A stretch of 64,000 nt of DNA from Halorubrum rubrum (GCF_024494685.1 NZ_JANHDM010000012.1:1-64000), one strand, 5' to 3'; shown: positions 33,720 to 42,309, numbered from the stretch's first letter. The notes: generated by a model from the letters alone, not told the origin. Numbers and translations are program-made.

Positions 33720-34355
33720 ATGGATCAGATATCATCGGAACGAGACGACGTACTGGACGGCGATCCAGGCGAGCCGGCGGATCCCGTGGCGGCCGAGAAC
33801 GACGTTGTGGCGGACGACCGGGATGCAGCGGACGACGGAGGAGGTGAGTCGGATCACATTCCGACGGACGAGGTGTTCGCGCTGTTGAGCAATGGACGGC
33901 GCAGGCACGTGCTTCGGTTCCTCCGACGAAACGGCGGGGAGATCAAGCTCCGCGAACTGGCGACGGTCATCGCCGCCGAGGAGAACGGGGTCGAGCCGGT
34001 CGAGGTGACCTACACACAACGGAAGCGGCTCTACACGTCGCTGTACCAGTCACACCTGCCGCGGATGGAACGCAGCGGCGTGATCGAGTACGATCGGAAC
34101 TCGGGACTGGTGACGCTCGCCGCGGCGGCGGGCGACTTCGACGCGTACCTGGAGGTCGTCGGCGAGAACGAGTTCACCTGGTCGGAGTTCTACCTGGGAT
34201 TGACGGGGCTCTTCGCCGTGGTCACCCTCGCGTACGCCACCGGAACGCCCCCCTTCGCCACGCTCGGTCCGGCCGCCGTGATGACCGCGATGACGGTCCT
34301 GCTTCTCGTCGCCGCGGTCGCACACGTCCGGTACACCCGTGGTCGGCAACTCTGA
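33720..34355 (+). CDS. Membrane-anchored HTH regulator (DUF7344-like), copy 4
   Basis: A 211-aa protein. An acidic N-terminal 55 residues precede the winged helix: EVFALLSNGRRRHVLRFLRR, RKRLYTSLYQSHLPRMERSG and VIEYDRNSGLVTL. After ENEFTWSEFYLGLTGLFAVV come two membrane spans and a short basic tail. It is divergent from copies 2-3. The NERR motif reads NGRR here and QTHLP reads QSHLP, so it is the most diverged copy. Confidence 0.78.
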   Translation: MDQISSERDDVLDGDPGEPADPVAAENDVVADDRDAADDGGGESDHIPTDEVFALLSNGRRRHVLRFLRRNGGEIKLRELATVIAAEENGVEPVEVTYTQRKRLYTSLYQSHLPRMERSGVIEYDRNSGLVTLAAAAGDFDAYLEVVGENEFTWSEFYLGLTGLFAVVTLAYATGTPPFATLGPAAVMTAMTVLLLVAAVAHVRYTRGRQL

Positions 34356-34427
34356 GCGGCGGAAGACGACACGGGTTCGACGGTGACGCGACGGTGGTTT
34401 CACGGTCCCGGCCGCCGTGGGATCGCC

Positions 34428-35894
34428 ATGGACCTGTTCTGGCACCGACGGGACCTCCGGATCGCCGACAACGTCGGACTCGCCGCCGCGGCCGACCGTG
34501 GCGCGGTCGCGCCCGTCTTCGTCTTCGATCCGGACGTGCTCTCGCACGCGAGCGACGTCCGCGTGCGACGCTTGCTCGACGGGCTAACCGCGCTTCGCGA
34601 CGCCTACCGCGACCGCGGAAGCGACCTGCTCGTCGCCCGCGGCGACCCGACCACGGTCCTCCCGGCGGTCGCCGACGACCTCGACGCCGAGCGCGTGGTC
34701 TGGAACCGGGACTACTCGGGGCTGGCCCGCGAGCGCGACGCGGCGGTACGACGCGCGCTCGCGGAGGACGGGATCGCCCGCGACGCCCACCACGACAGGG
34801 TGTTACACGAACCCGACGCGATCCGGACGAACGCGGGCGACCCCTACTCCGTCTACTCCTACTACCGGAAGAAGTGGCGGGATCGCGAGAAGGACGCGCC
34901 GGCACCGACGCCCGAGAGGACGGATCTGGTCGACGAGGGAGAACTCGTGGAGGGAGCCGTCGGCGACGGAGACGACGTAAGCGTCGCCGTCGGCGACCTC
35001 CCGACGCCCGCCGACCTGGGGTTCGCGGAGCCCGACGCCGCGGTCGGCCCCGCCGGGACCGAGGCGGCTCGAGGGCGGCTCTCGGCGTTCCTCGCGGACG
35101 ACGTGTTCACCTACGCGGACGACCGCGACTACCCCGCTCACGAGGGAACCTCCCGGCTCTCGACGTTCCTGAAGTACGGCGAGATCGGTATCCGGGAGGT
35201 GTACGCCGCCACGGAGGAGGCGATGGCGACCGCGGCGGACCGTCCCGAGGAGGACGCCGAGGAGGGCGTAGCGGAGTTCCAGGCGCAGCTCGCGTGGGGG
35301 GAGTTCTACGCGCAGGTGCTGTTTCACAACCCCTCGGTGGTAACGGAGAACTACAAGCAGTACGAGGCGGCGATCGGCTGGCGCGACGACCCCGAAGAGA
35401 TCGCCGCGTGGAAGCGCGGCGAGACGGGGTATCCGATCGTCGACGCGGGGATGCGCCAGCTCCGCGAGGAGGCGTACATGCACAACCGCGTTCGCATGAT
35501 CGTCGCCTCCTTCCTGACGAAGGACCTGCTGGCCGACTGGCGGCACGGCTACGACCACTTCCGTGAGACGCTGGCCGACCACGACACCGCCAACGACAAC
35601 GGCGGGTGGCAGTGGGCGGCCTCGACCGGGACCGACGCCCAGCCGTACTTCCGGATCTTCAACCCGATGACGCAGGGCGAACGCTACGACCCCGACGCCG
35701 AGTACGTCTCCGAACACGTCCCGGAACTCCGGGGGCTCGACCCCGAGGTCGTCCACGGCTGGCACGAGCTCTCCCCGACCCAGCGCGCGAACGCCGCGCC
35801 CGACTACCCGGACCCGATCGTCGACCACTCCGCGCGCCGCGAGGAGGCGCTCGCGATGTACGAGCGCGCCCGCGGCGAGGACCCGAACGAGTAG
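34428..35894 (+). CDS. phr: Deoxyribodipyrimidine photolyase
   Basis: A 488-aa flavoprotein that repairs cyclobutane pyrimidine dimers with light. The N-terminal alpha/beta domain starts MDLFWHRRDLRIADNVGL. The C-terminal helical FAD domain has EGTSRLSTFLKYGEIG, YPIVDAGMRQLREEAYMHNR and NDNGGWQWAASTGTDAQPYF, the FAD-cradling signature. The insert around residues 170-215 is acidic. The ATG 45 nt inside the longer frame was chosen because WHRRDLR sits at the usual distance. Light repair fits a salt-pond organism. Confidence 0.93.
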   Translation: MDLFWHRRDLRIADNVGLAAAADRGAVAPVFVFDPDVLSHASDVRVRRLLDGLTALRDAYRDRGSDLLVARGDPTTVLPAVADDLDAERVVWNRDYSGLARERDAAVRRALAEDGIARDAHHDRVLHEPDAIRTNAGDPYSVYSYYRKKWRDREKDAPAPTPERTDLVDEGELVEGAVGDGDDVSVAVGDLPTPADLGFAEPDAAVGPAGTEAARGRLSAFLADDVFTYADDRDYPAHEGTSRLSTFLKYGEIGIREVYAATEEAMATAADRPEEDAEEGVAEFQAQLAWGEFYAQVLFHNPSVVTENYKQYEAAIGWRDDPEEIAAWKRGETGYPIVDAGMRQLREEAYMHNRVRMIVASFLTKDLLADWRHGYDHFRETLADHDTANDNGGWQWAASTGTDAQPYFRIFNPMTQGERYDPDAEYVSEHVPELRGLDPEVVHGWHELSPTQRANAAPDYPDPIVDHSARREEALAMYERARGEDPNE

Positions 35895-36653
35895 AACCGG
35901 CGAAACGCCGGCGAACGGGATCGGAGACCCCGTTGAGAGCCTTCGGAGGATACGTTCGTCACCCCCTGCGATCAGTACAGGCGACGGAGTGAGCTCGCCC
36001 GAGCGGTCGGCGCGCCCGGAAGCGGGCCGGAGGCCCGCGACCGGCCCGCGAGGGACGCCGCGAGCGCTGAAAGCGCGAGCGGCGAGGCTGGGGAGGCGTG
36101 AGGTGCGGGTGCGTTCCCGCGAGTGGAACGAGCGGGAGCATGGAAGTCGCAGCCCGCGCAGCGAACGAAGTGAGCGCAGGACCGTCTTCCGGTGGTGCGG
36201 TCGGGTGGAACTCAACGGGGCAGTCGCGAGGACGAAGCTCGGCGACGTAAGCACTGGAAGGAACGAACGGAGTGAGTGACTGAAGCGCGCAACGAGTCGC
36301 GCGAGTCCTCGCGACTGGGGCTTTGGAGGCGTTCTCCGCAGTCGGTTGTTTCACCGCGTACAGCCGAGCGACTCGGGCTTTGGAGATGTTCATCATCCCA
36401 ATACCGATCCCGTTCTCATCACCCCGATCTCTACTGAAACACCCGTCCAATAAGCACTCGAATTCTACCGGCAAATTCGGGGATCCGTCGACGAAACGGT
36501 CTCCGGTGAACGGTTCCATTTCAGTTGTCAACATTTCGGACGGGCGACCGATTTCACCGTGGTGAACTCGACGAACCCCGAGTTTTAGGTCGTACGAAAA
36601 GTGTTTACATGTTGATAAGATATAAGTAGGTGCGGGTCGTATATCGAGTCGTT
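35895..36653. other. Gene-free repeat-rich stretch and dpsA promoter
   Basis: About 760 nt with no credible gene; frames here are arginine/serine-rich shadows. 35985-36310 is dense in short near-palindromes such as GAACGAACGGAGTGAGTGAC and GCGAACGAAGTGAGCGC. GACT(G/C)GGGCTTTGGAG occurs at 36313 and 36370 (57 bp apart), each followed within 2 nt by GTTC. Similar phrases recur between genes in Halorubrum as I remember it. The last 60 nt are AT-rich and hold GATATAAGT about 35 nt before the dpsA ATG. Confidence 0.55.
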
Positions 36654-37199
36654 ATGAGCACGCAGAAGGAAACGCGACAGCGCGCGGGCACCGTCGAGGA
36701 GAACGCCCTCAGATTCGAGACCGAGAAGGCCGAGCAGATAATCGAGGCGTTGAACTCCGATCTCGCGGACGCGTACGTACTCTACCACCAGCTTCACAAG
36801 CACCACTGGAACGTCGAGGGCGCGGAGTTCCTCGACGTCCACGTCTTCTTACAGGAGGTGTACGAGGACGTCGAGGCGGCCGCCGACGAACTGGCCGAGC
36901 GGCTCCAGGCCCTCGGCGGCGTCCCGCACGCCAGCATGACGACGCTCGCGGAGAACGCCACCGTGGAGCCGGAGGACGAGGACGTCTACGACGTTCGCAC
37001 CTCCCTCGCCAACGACCTCGAGATGATGGGCGACATGATCGAGAGTTACCGGCAGCACATCGAACTCGCCGACGGGCTCGGCGACTACGCCACGGGCGAG
37101 ATACTCCGCGAACAGTTGGAGACCATCGAGGAACACGCCCACCACATCGAACACTATCTCGAGGACGACACCCTCGTCACCGACTCCGCGACGCACTAA
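36654..37199 (+). CDS. dpsA: DNA-protecting ferritin-like protein DpsA
   Basis: A 181-aa Dps/ferritin. The ferroxidase ligands sit in LYHQLHKHHWNVEGAEFLDV (about 43-62) and EVYEDVEAAADELAER, the classic HxxHWxxxG...DxxAE pattern. It oxidises Fe(II) with peroxide and stores iron, protecting DNA. The start at MSTQKETRQ fits a TATA element GATATAAG about 35 nt upstream. It is monocistronic. It lies 800 nt from a DtxR regulator, but its own promoter shows no TTTAGG operator. Confidence 0.92.
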   Translation: MSTQKETRQRAGTVEENALRFETEKAEQIIEALNSDLADAYVLYHQLHKHHWNVEGAEFLDVHVFLQEVYEDVEAAADELAERLQALGGVPHASMTTLAENATVEPEDEDVYDVRTSLANDLEMMGDMIESYRQHIELADGLGDYATGEILREQLETIEEHAHHIEHYLEDDTLVTDSATH

Positions 37200-37303
37200 C
37201 ACGACCGTCGGCTCCGGGACCGGAACCGCTCATCGAACGTTCGAACCGGACCGAACCCCTCGATCCGGACCGATACGCTCGGACCGAACCGGACCGGAAA
37301 CTC

Positions 37304-37735
37304 TCACCTGACGTCCGGGGCGACGTCGTCGGTTCGGCCGGGCAGCTCCACTTCTATCTCCAAGCTCGGCTCGCCGGTTCCCTCGAAGTCGATCTCGAGT
37401 TCGACGGGTTCGCCGAACGCGAAGGGCAACTCCCACTCGTCGGTCGCGAGCCGAAGCTCGTCGCCGTCTTGGAGCTTCTCGCCCAACTCGACCAGGAACG
37501 CCCCCGCCTCGCTCGCGTCGAGCCGGTACTCGCGCTCGAAGTTCCGACCCGAACGGATGAGCGTCGGATCCGACGCCGTCTCCGAGGACGGATCGTCTCC
37601 CTCGTCGAGGTCCGATTCGGACGAGCCGCCGGGTTCGCTCGCGGAGGGGTCGTCGACCGCGGGCGAGTCGTCGGTCGCGGACGAGTCGTCGCCGTCGAGG
37701 GCGTCGACTTCGGAGGCGTCGTCGTGATCGGTCAT
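37304..37735 (-). CDS. Amphi-Trp domain protein
   Basis: A 143-aa protein. The first 60 residues are Asp/Ser-rich linker. Residues about 62-140 match the amphi-Trp domain: SGRNFEREYRLDASEAGAFL, LQDGDELRLATDEWELPFAF and LEIEVELPG. The usual final Trp is replaced (LPGRT). Such proteins are small, soluble and of unknown role. Its ATG overlaps the stop of the 59-aa CxxC gene by 4 nt, so it belongs to the operon carrying the perfect metal-regulator operator. Confidence 0.75.
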   Translation of the reverse strand: MTDHDDASEVDALDGDDSSATDDSPAVDDPSASEPGGSSESDLDEGDDPSSETASDPTLIRSGRNFEREYRLDASEAGAFLVELGEKLQDGDELRLATDEWELPFAFGEPVELEIDFEGTGEPSLEIEVELPGRTDDVAPDVR

Positions 37736-37911
37736 CGGGGTACGTCGACGGGGTCATCCATCGCGATCCACCCGTCCGTGTTGTCGGATTCGATGAAGAC
37801 CGAGCGCCCAGGACATCCCTCACAGACGGTCACCTCGGGCTTCCGGGCCGATTCGGGCTCACGATCGGATCCGTGGCGGGGCTCGCTGTGGGACCGCGCT
37901 CCTGTTGGCAT
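37732..37911 (-). CDS. 59-aa CxxC protein under a DtxR-type operator
   Basis: Starts MPTGARSHSEPRHGSDREPE; the core is VTVCEGCPGRSVFIESDNTD and it ends WIAMDDPVDVPR. A single CxxC and a short beta unit are visible; no family recognised. The 16-bp perfect palindrome TTTAGGTATACCTAAA lies 8 nt before its ATG, so binding there would block transcription start. It may be a small metal or redox protein; that is inference from the operator. Confidence 0.6.
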   Translation of the reverse strand: MPTGARSHSEPRHGSDREPESARKPEVTVCEGCPGRSVFIESDNTDGWIAMDDPVDVPR

Positions 37912-37919
37912 CGACTCTC

Positions 37920-37935
37920 TTTAGGTATACCTAAA
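37920..37935. promoter_or_regulatory. DtxR/SirR-type operator, site 1
   Basis: TTTAGGTATACCTAAA, a perfect 16-bp palindrome of the DtxR/MntR type used by haloarchaeal iron regulators. It lies 8 nt upstream of the 37911 start, and the DtxR-family gene is the next one to the right. Confidence 0.8.
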
Positions 37936-37995
37936 ACAAAAATGATCCGGTCGCGGGCGGCGCTCCCCGTCGTCTCGAACGAGGGCCCGCTCGGT

Positions 37996-38409
37996 TCACT
38001 CCCGCGACGACGGGAGGGTCGGCACGTTGGAGGGAACGTTCGCGTCGCGGTCGCCGCCGTCGACGAGGAGGGTGACGAGCCGGTCGGCGACGTCGGGACT
38101 CAACAGGCCGGCCATCTCCATGGCCTCGCGCTCGTGTGCGTCGAGGTCGAGGACGTCCCGGAAGAACCACGAGAGCGCGACGTACGTCTCGTGGAGATCG
38201 CTCGCGTGCTCGCGGCCGGCGTCGGTCAGCGTCGCGCCTCGATACGGCTCGCGATCGACGAGGCCGTCCGCCTCGAGTCGCTGGAGCATCTCCGTCGCCG
38301 CGGCCGGGGAGCGGTCGACCAGCTCCGCGACGCGTCCGGGGGACACCGGCGGCGACGACCGATGCTCCGCGATGTACAACGCGAGGAGGTACCGCGCGGT
38401 CCGCGTCAC
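37996..38409 (-). CDS. DtxR/SirR-family metal-dependent regulator
   Basis: A 137-aa protein from a GTG start preceded by GGGGGCGG. Winged helix: RYLLALYIAEHRSSPPVSPG, RVAELVDRSPAAATEMLQRL, EADGLVDREPYRGATLT. Dimerisation and metal-binding helices follow (EHASDLHETYVALSWFF, AHEREAMEMAG with the His and Glu ligands). It has no C-terminal SH3-like domain, as usual for short archaeal members. It represses metal genes when Fe or Mn is bound (family knowledge). Two operators at 38488 and 38524 suggest autoregulation. Confidence 0.85.
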   Translation of the reverse strand: MTRTARYLLALYIAEHRSSPPVSPGRVAELVDRSPAAATEMLQRLEADGLVDREPYRGATLTDAGREHASDLHETYVALSWFFRDVLDLDAHEREAMEMAGLLSPDVADRLVTLLVDGGDRDANVPSNVPTLPSSRE

Positions 38410-38487
38410 GGCCGCCCGCCCCCTCGCGAGCGCCGGATCGGGCGATCCGCGTCGATCGCGAGCGGCGTCGGATCCCTCGGCACACGA

Positions 38488-38539
38488 TTTAGGGCAACCT
38501 AAACACACAAAACGGTTCCGGTTTTTAGGCCTGCCAAAA
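38488..38539. promoter_or_regulatory. DtxR/SirR-type operators, sites 2 and 3
   Basis: TTTAGGGCAACCTAAA at 38488-38503 and TTTAGGCCTGCCAAAA at 38524-38539; centres 36 bp apart. Both keep TTTAGG-N4-CC with minor changes. They lie about 80-130 nt before the regulator's GTG and about 100 nt from the divergent methyltransferase start, so they could serve either gene. Confidence 0.7.
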
Positions 38540-38637
38540 CCGATCGGTCCCGTCTCGCGACTCGAGGTCGTCGTCGCTCGTACCGCGGTACCGAGCCTCA
38601 ACGGGGGTTTTTGCCGGGTCGCGTCGTGTCACCCGCC

Positions 38638-39432
38638 ATGGGCGACGCCGACCCCGGTTCGGATCCCGACGCCGACGTCCCGCCCGCCGACACCTCATCG
38701 GCCGACTCCCCGGCCGCTCCCGACGCCTTCGGCCGGGCGATCCGGGACCACCACCGCGGCGAGCGGACCGAACCCCTCCTCCACTCGGACGGCGCGGAGA
38801 CCGTCGAACACCCCATCGAGTCGTTCTACTTCACGCCGTTCGACCCCGCGGTGGGGACGAACGCGTGGCTCGAGTCCCACCTCCAGGGGCCGCTGCTCGA
38901 CGTCGGGGCCGGAACCGGCCGGCACGCGCTCTACTTCCAGGAGCGGTTCGAGACCGTCGCGATCGAGCCGAGTCCGGCGCTCGTGGAGACGATGCGCGAA
39001 CGCGGCGTCGCGGACGCCCGCGAGGGGAGCATGTTCGGTCTCGGGGACGACTTCGAGCGCGACCGGTTCGGCTCCGCGCTGTTGAATGGGACCCACATCG
39101 GGCTCGTCGGGTCGATGCGGGGACTCTCCGCGTTCCTCGCCGACCTCGCGTTCGTCGTCCGGCCCGACGGGACCGCCGTCGTCGACTGTTACGACCCGGA
39201 CCACCCGGCCACGAGCGAGCTGATCGGGTATCGGGAGGACCCAACGCCCGGCCTCGCTCACCGCGTGATGTTCTTCGAGTACGAGGACGAGTGCGACCCC
39301 GTCCTCCAGCTCCGGTTGTTCACCCCCGGCCGGTTGCGGGAGGCCGCCGTCGGGACCGGCTGGAAGGTCGTCGACGTCGTCCGCGGCGAGGACGGCTACC
39401 ACTACCGCGCGGCGCTCGCCAAACGACGGTAG
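38638..39432 (+). CDS. Class I SAM-dependent methyltransferase
   Basis: A 264-aa protein. After a 30-residue low-complexity start, the Rossmann motif I reads LLDVGAGTGRHALYF (about 85-100). VAIEPSPALVETM ends with the acidic residue of motif II, and LNGTHIGLVGSMRGL and VVRPDGTAVVDCYDP follow. Substrate unknown. It is divergent from the DtxR gene. Confidence 0.82.
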   Translation: MGDADPGSDPDADVPPADTSSADSPAAPDAFGRAIRDHHRGERTEPLLHSDGAETVEHPIESFYFTPFDPAVGTNAWLESHLQGPLLDVGAGTGRHALYFQERFETVAIEPSPALVETMRERGVADAREGSMFGLGDDFERDRFGSALLNGTHIGLVGSMRGLSAFLADLAFVVRPDGTAVVDCYDPDHPATSELIGYREDPTPGLAHRVMFFEYEDECDPVLQLRLFTPGRLREAAVGTGWKVVDVVRGEDGYHYRAALAKRR

Positions 39433-39454
39433 TCGGGCCGCCCCCCTTGAATCC

Positions 39455-40663
39455 CTAGTAGTCGACGTACGCGAGCGCGAACGCCACGACGACGGCGCTC
39501 ACTGCCGCGATGCCGAGGAAGCCCTCGTCGAAGTAGCCGCGGTCGGCGACCGCCCCGAAGGCGACGGGGCTCAACGCCCCGACCATGATGTACACCGTGC
39601 GCAGCGCGCCGAGCTTGCTCCCCCGCGAGCCGTCCGGGAGCCGGTCGGTCAGGTTGGAGATGACGACCGTCTCGTAGCCGAGGATGGCGCTCGCGAGCAC
39701 CGTGAGCGCGACGAACGACGGGAGCCCGCTCGCGAACGGAAGCGCGGCGAGCGTCAGGGCGGTTATCCCCATCATGACCGCCAGGGGAGACCGGACGCCG
39801 ACGCGGTCGTACGCCCGCCCCGCGACCGGCTTGATCAGGCTCCCGAGCGCGAAGAAGAAGCCGAACAGGACGGTCGCGGTCGTCGAGGAGAACCCCTTCA
39901 CGTCGATCAGGTACGTCGGGTAGAAGCCGATGAACGCCTGGACGACCGTCGCCCACAACACGAGCAGGACCATCGAGTGACGGACGACCGGCCGCCGGAA
40001 CAGCGGCGCGAGGTCGTCGACCGAGAACGCCTCGCGGACCGGGACGGTGTCGGAGGCGTCGGACGGGACCGTGAACCACAGTGCGACCGCCGCGACGACG
40101 AAGAAGGGGATCACGACGCCGAAGCCGTACTGCCAGGCGACCGCGCCCGCGAGCGCGCCCGCCGCCGGCGGCATCACCGCGTTTCCCACGTCGCCCGCGG
40201 CCATCGTCACCCCGGTCGCCGTGCCGAGCCGGTCCGGGTAGATGTCCTTGAGGACGGTGAAGCGGGAGACCCCGTACGTCGCCGTCCCGAGCCCGAACAG
40301 CGCGGTCCCGACGAACAGCACCGGCGGCGACTCGGCGACCACGACGAGCGCGAGCATCGCGGCCGCGAGAAGCGAGCTGGCGACGAGCAGCGTCCGCTCG
40401 CCCGCCCAGTCGGCGAGCATCCCGCCGGGGAGTTGGCCGACCCCGTAGGCGACCCACAGCACGGTCAACAGCAGTCCCGCCGTCGTGAGCGTGAGACCGT
40501 ACGCCGACCGGATCGAGGGGAGGAGCGCCGGGTAGATCATCCGGGTGCTGATCGAGAGGAACCAGCCGAACGCGACCGCCGCGAGCGCCTTCCCGCGGTC
40601 GTCGCCCTGGAGGTCCGCGATCACCCGTCTCGGTACGGAAACGTAGCGTGCGAGGGACACCAC
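39455..40663 (-). CDS. MFS transporter (NarK/OFA-like layout)
   Basis: A carrier of about 402 aa with 12 predicted spans: GWFLSISTRMIYPALLPSIR in TM1, VLWVAYGVGQLPGGMLADWA with the GGxxAD loop, and GATGVTMAAGDVGNAVMPP-like TM5 region. GTG at 40663 or 40660 is preferred over the ATG at 40741, which would add an unlikely basic leader. The second half starts at RRPVVRHSMVLLVL. Substrate unknown. Confidence 0.82.
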   Translation of the reverse strand: MVSLARYVSVPRRVIADLQGDDRGKALAAVAFGWFLSISTRMIYPALLPSIRSAYGLTLTTAGLLLTVLWVAYGVGQLPGGMLADWAGERTLLVASSLLAAAMLALVVVAESPPVLFVGTALFGLGTATYGVSRFTVLKDIYPDRLGTATGVTMAAGDVGNAVMPPAAGALAGAVAWQYGFGVVIPFFVVAAVALWFTVPSDASDTVPVREAFSVDDLAPLFRRPVVRHSMVLLVLWATVVQAFIGFYPTYLIDVKGFSSTTATVLFGFFFALGSLIKPVAGRAYDRVGVRSPLAVMMGITALTLAALPFASGLPSFVALTVLASAILGYETVVISNLTDRLPDGSRGSKLGALRTVYIMVGALSPVAFGAVADRGYFDEGFLGIAAVSAVVVAFALAYVDY

Positions 40664-40787
40664 TACCCGATACACCGCGGTTCGGGGTTTCAATCTTCCA
40701 CTCCCTGAAAGGATCGCCGGGGATCGTGGCCGACCGTCCATCGACGACCCGCGGAATCGGACCGATCCCGCACTGTCGACCGACCGC

Positions 40788-42071
40788 TCACCACGTCGTC
40801 AGCGCGGCCCGGCCGTGGTCGCGGGCCAGGAGCGCGAGGAACGCGAGGACGCCCGTGATCGCGAACGCGCCGCCGACGAGGAACACCGAGGCCATGCTCA
40901 CCTCGACCATCAGCCACCCGGCGACCAGCGGCCCCGCGACCGAGCCGGGCCGCCAGACGAGTTCACGGATGCCGAAGCTCGAGGCGACGCCGCCCTCGTC
41001 GGTCCCCTCGTCCGCGAAGAGCGCCATGCTCGCGGGCTCGCGGAAGGAGTCGGTCACGCCGAGCAGCCCCGAGAAGGCGACGAGCGGGAGGTACGCCGGC
41101 GGGAGCGGGCCGAGGAACGGGAGCGTCACGTCGGCCCCGAGAGCGGTCCCGACCGCGGGCGCGAGGGGAATACACACCGCGACCAGCCCGTAGGCTCCGC
41201 CGCCGGCGAAGACGAAGAGCGACCGGCCGTAGCCGTCGGAGAGCCTGCCGGTGAACAGCTGGCCGACCATGTTCGTCGCCTTCTCCATCGTGACGGTGAC
41301 CGCGACCGCGGTCGCGCCGACGGCGAGGCCGCCGGAGGCCATCGCGGTCCCGGCGTAGATCGGCACCCACGTCCGGACCATCGTCACGGCGAAGGCGTAC
41401 TGCGCGCGGAACGCCGTGATCGAGACGATCTTCCGGTTGAGCGCCAGGTCGGCGAACGGAAATCCCTCGGCGCGCGTCGGGTCGGGGTCGAGGACGCCCC
41501 AGACGACGACCCACGCGAGGACGATCAACACGGTGATGACGGTGAAGATGGGGCCGAAGCCGACGGCGTCGTAGATCACGCCCGCCGACAGCGACCCGAC
41601 GATGGAGGCCGAAAACGAGGCCGCGTTCGCCTTGCCGATCTTGTCGGCGCGGGTTCCCGTCTCGGCGATCTGACCGACGAGCGAGAGCGTCATCAGCGAC
41701 GCGCCGGTCACCGCGACCCCCTGGAGCCCGCGGATCAGGACGAACGACGCGGAGGAGTCGACGACCGGGAACAGCGCGTATACGGCCGCGCCGACCGCGA
41801 GGACGACGAGGAGCACGCGCCGCTTGTCGAACCGGTCGCCAGCCCACGCGAGCGGCACCACCGCGACCGTCTGCGCCAGCGTGAAGCCGGTGGTGTACAT
41901 CCCGATGACGAACCCCGCCGAGACGGTCACGCCGAGCACGGTCGTCGCCTGCGGGTCCAGCGTGTTGATGTACGTCGGGAGAAGCGTCAGCAGCGTGATG
42001 AAGCCGAACCCTTCCGCGAACCGCGTGAGGTAGAGCGCCCAGAACTGTGACCGGCTGTCGGCGTTGCTCAC
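40788..42071 (-). CDS. MFS transporter
   Basis: A 427-aa protein with 12 spans. TM1 holds FWALYLTRFAEGFGFITLLT; the TM2-3 loop has the MFS motif (LAWAGDRFDKRRVLLVVLA); TM4-5 has RGLQGVAVTGASLMTLSLVG. After TM6 a loop (LDPDPTRAEG) leads into the second half. It resembles sugar or drug efflux carriers; substrate not deducible. The upstream gene is divergent. Confidence 0.85.
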   Translation of the reverse strand: MSNADSRSQFWALYLTRFAEGFGFITLLTLLPTYINTLDPQATTVLGVTVSAGFVIGMYTTGFTLAQTVAVVPLAWAGDRFDKRRVLLVVLAVGAAVYALFPVVDSSASFVLIRGLQGVAVTGASLMTLSLVGQIAETGTRADKIGKANAASFSASIVGSLSAGVIYDAVGFGPIFTVITVLIVLAWVVVWGVLDPDPTRAEGFPFADLALNRKIVSITAFRAQYAFAVTMVRTWVPIYAGTAMASGGLAVGATAVAVTVTMEKATNMVGQLFTGRLSDGYGRSLFVFAGGGAYGLVAVCIPLAPAVGTALGADVTLPFLGPLPPAYLPLVAFSGLLGVTDSFREPASMALFADEGTDEGGVASSFGIRELVWRPGSVAGPLVAGWLMVEVSMASVFLVGGAFAITGVLAFLALLARDHGRAALTTW

Positions 42072-42159
42072 ACCGGTACGCCGCTTACGGCTTCAAAAGG
42101 GGTTACGATCCGGGCGGGACGTGCCGAGACTTTTGTCTGCGGCGTCCCTCGGGTCGGAC

Positions 42160-42273
42160 ATGGGCGACCCAGCCTGCGACCGCCGGTTCTGTCCGGAGTG
42201 CGACCTCGCGGTCTCGCGCGAGGACGACGCCTGTCCCGACTGTGGCGCGCCGATCGACGCCGACGCCGCCTGA
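42160..42273 (+). CDS. 37-aa zinc-ribbon protein
   Basis: MGDPACDRRFCPECDLAVSR continues to CPDCGAPIDADAA. The CPEC...CPDC spacing (about 12 residues) is a minimal zinc ribbon. CTTTTGT lies about 30 nt upstream. Tiny proteins of this kind are common in haloarchaea; it might regulate or bind nucleic acid. Confidence 0.6.
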   Translation: MGDPACDRRFCPECDLAVSREDDACPDCGAPIDADAA

Positions 42274-42309
42274 TCGACGCCGCTCGGGGAGCGGGCCGCG
42301 GTCGCCGGA

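Noticed and set aside
35989-36279. Short rightward frame in the repeat-rich block before dpsA
   Set aside because: Arg/Ser-rich, no start signal, and built from the internal near-repeats.
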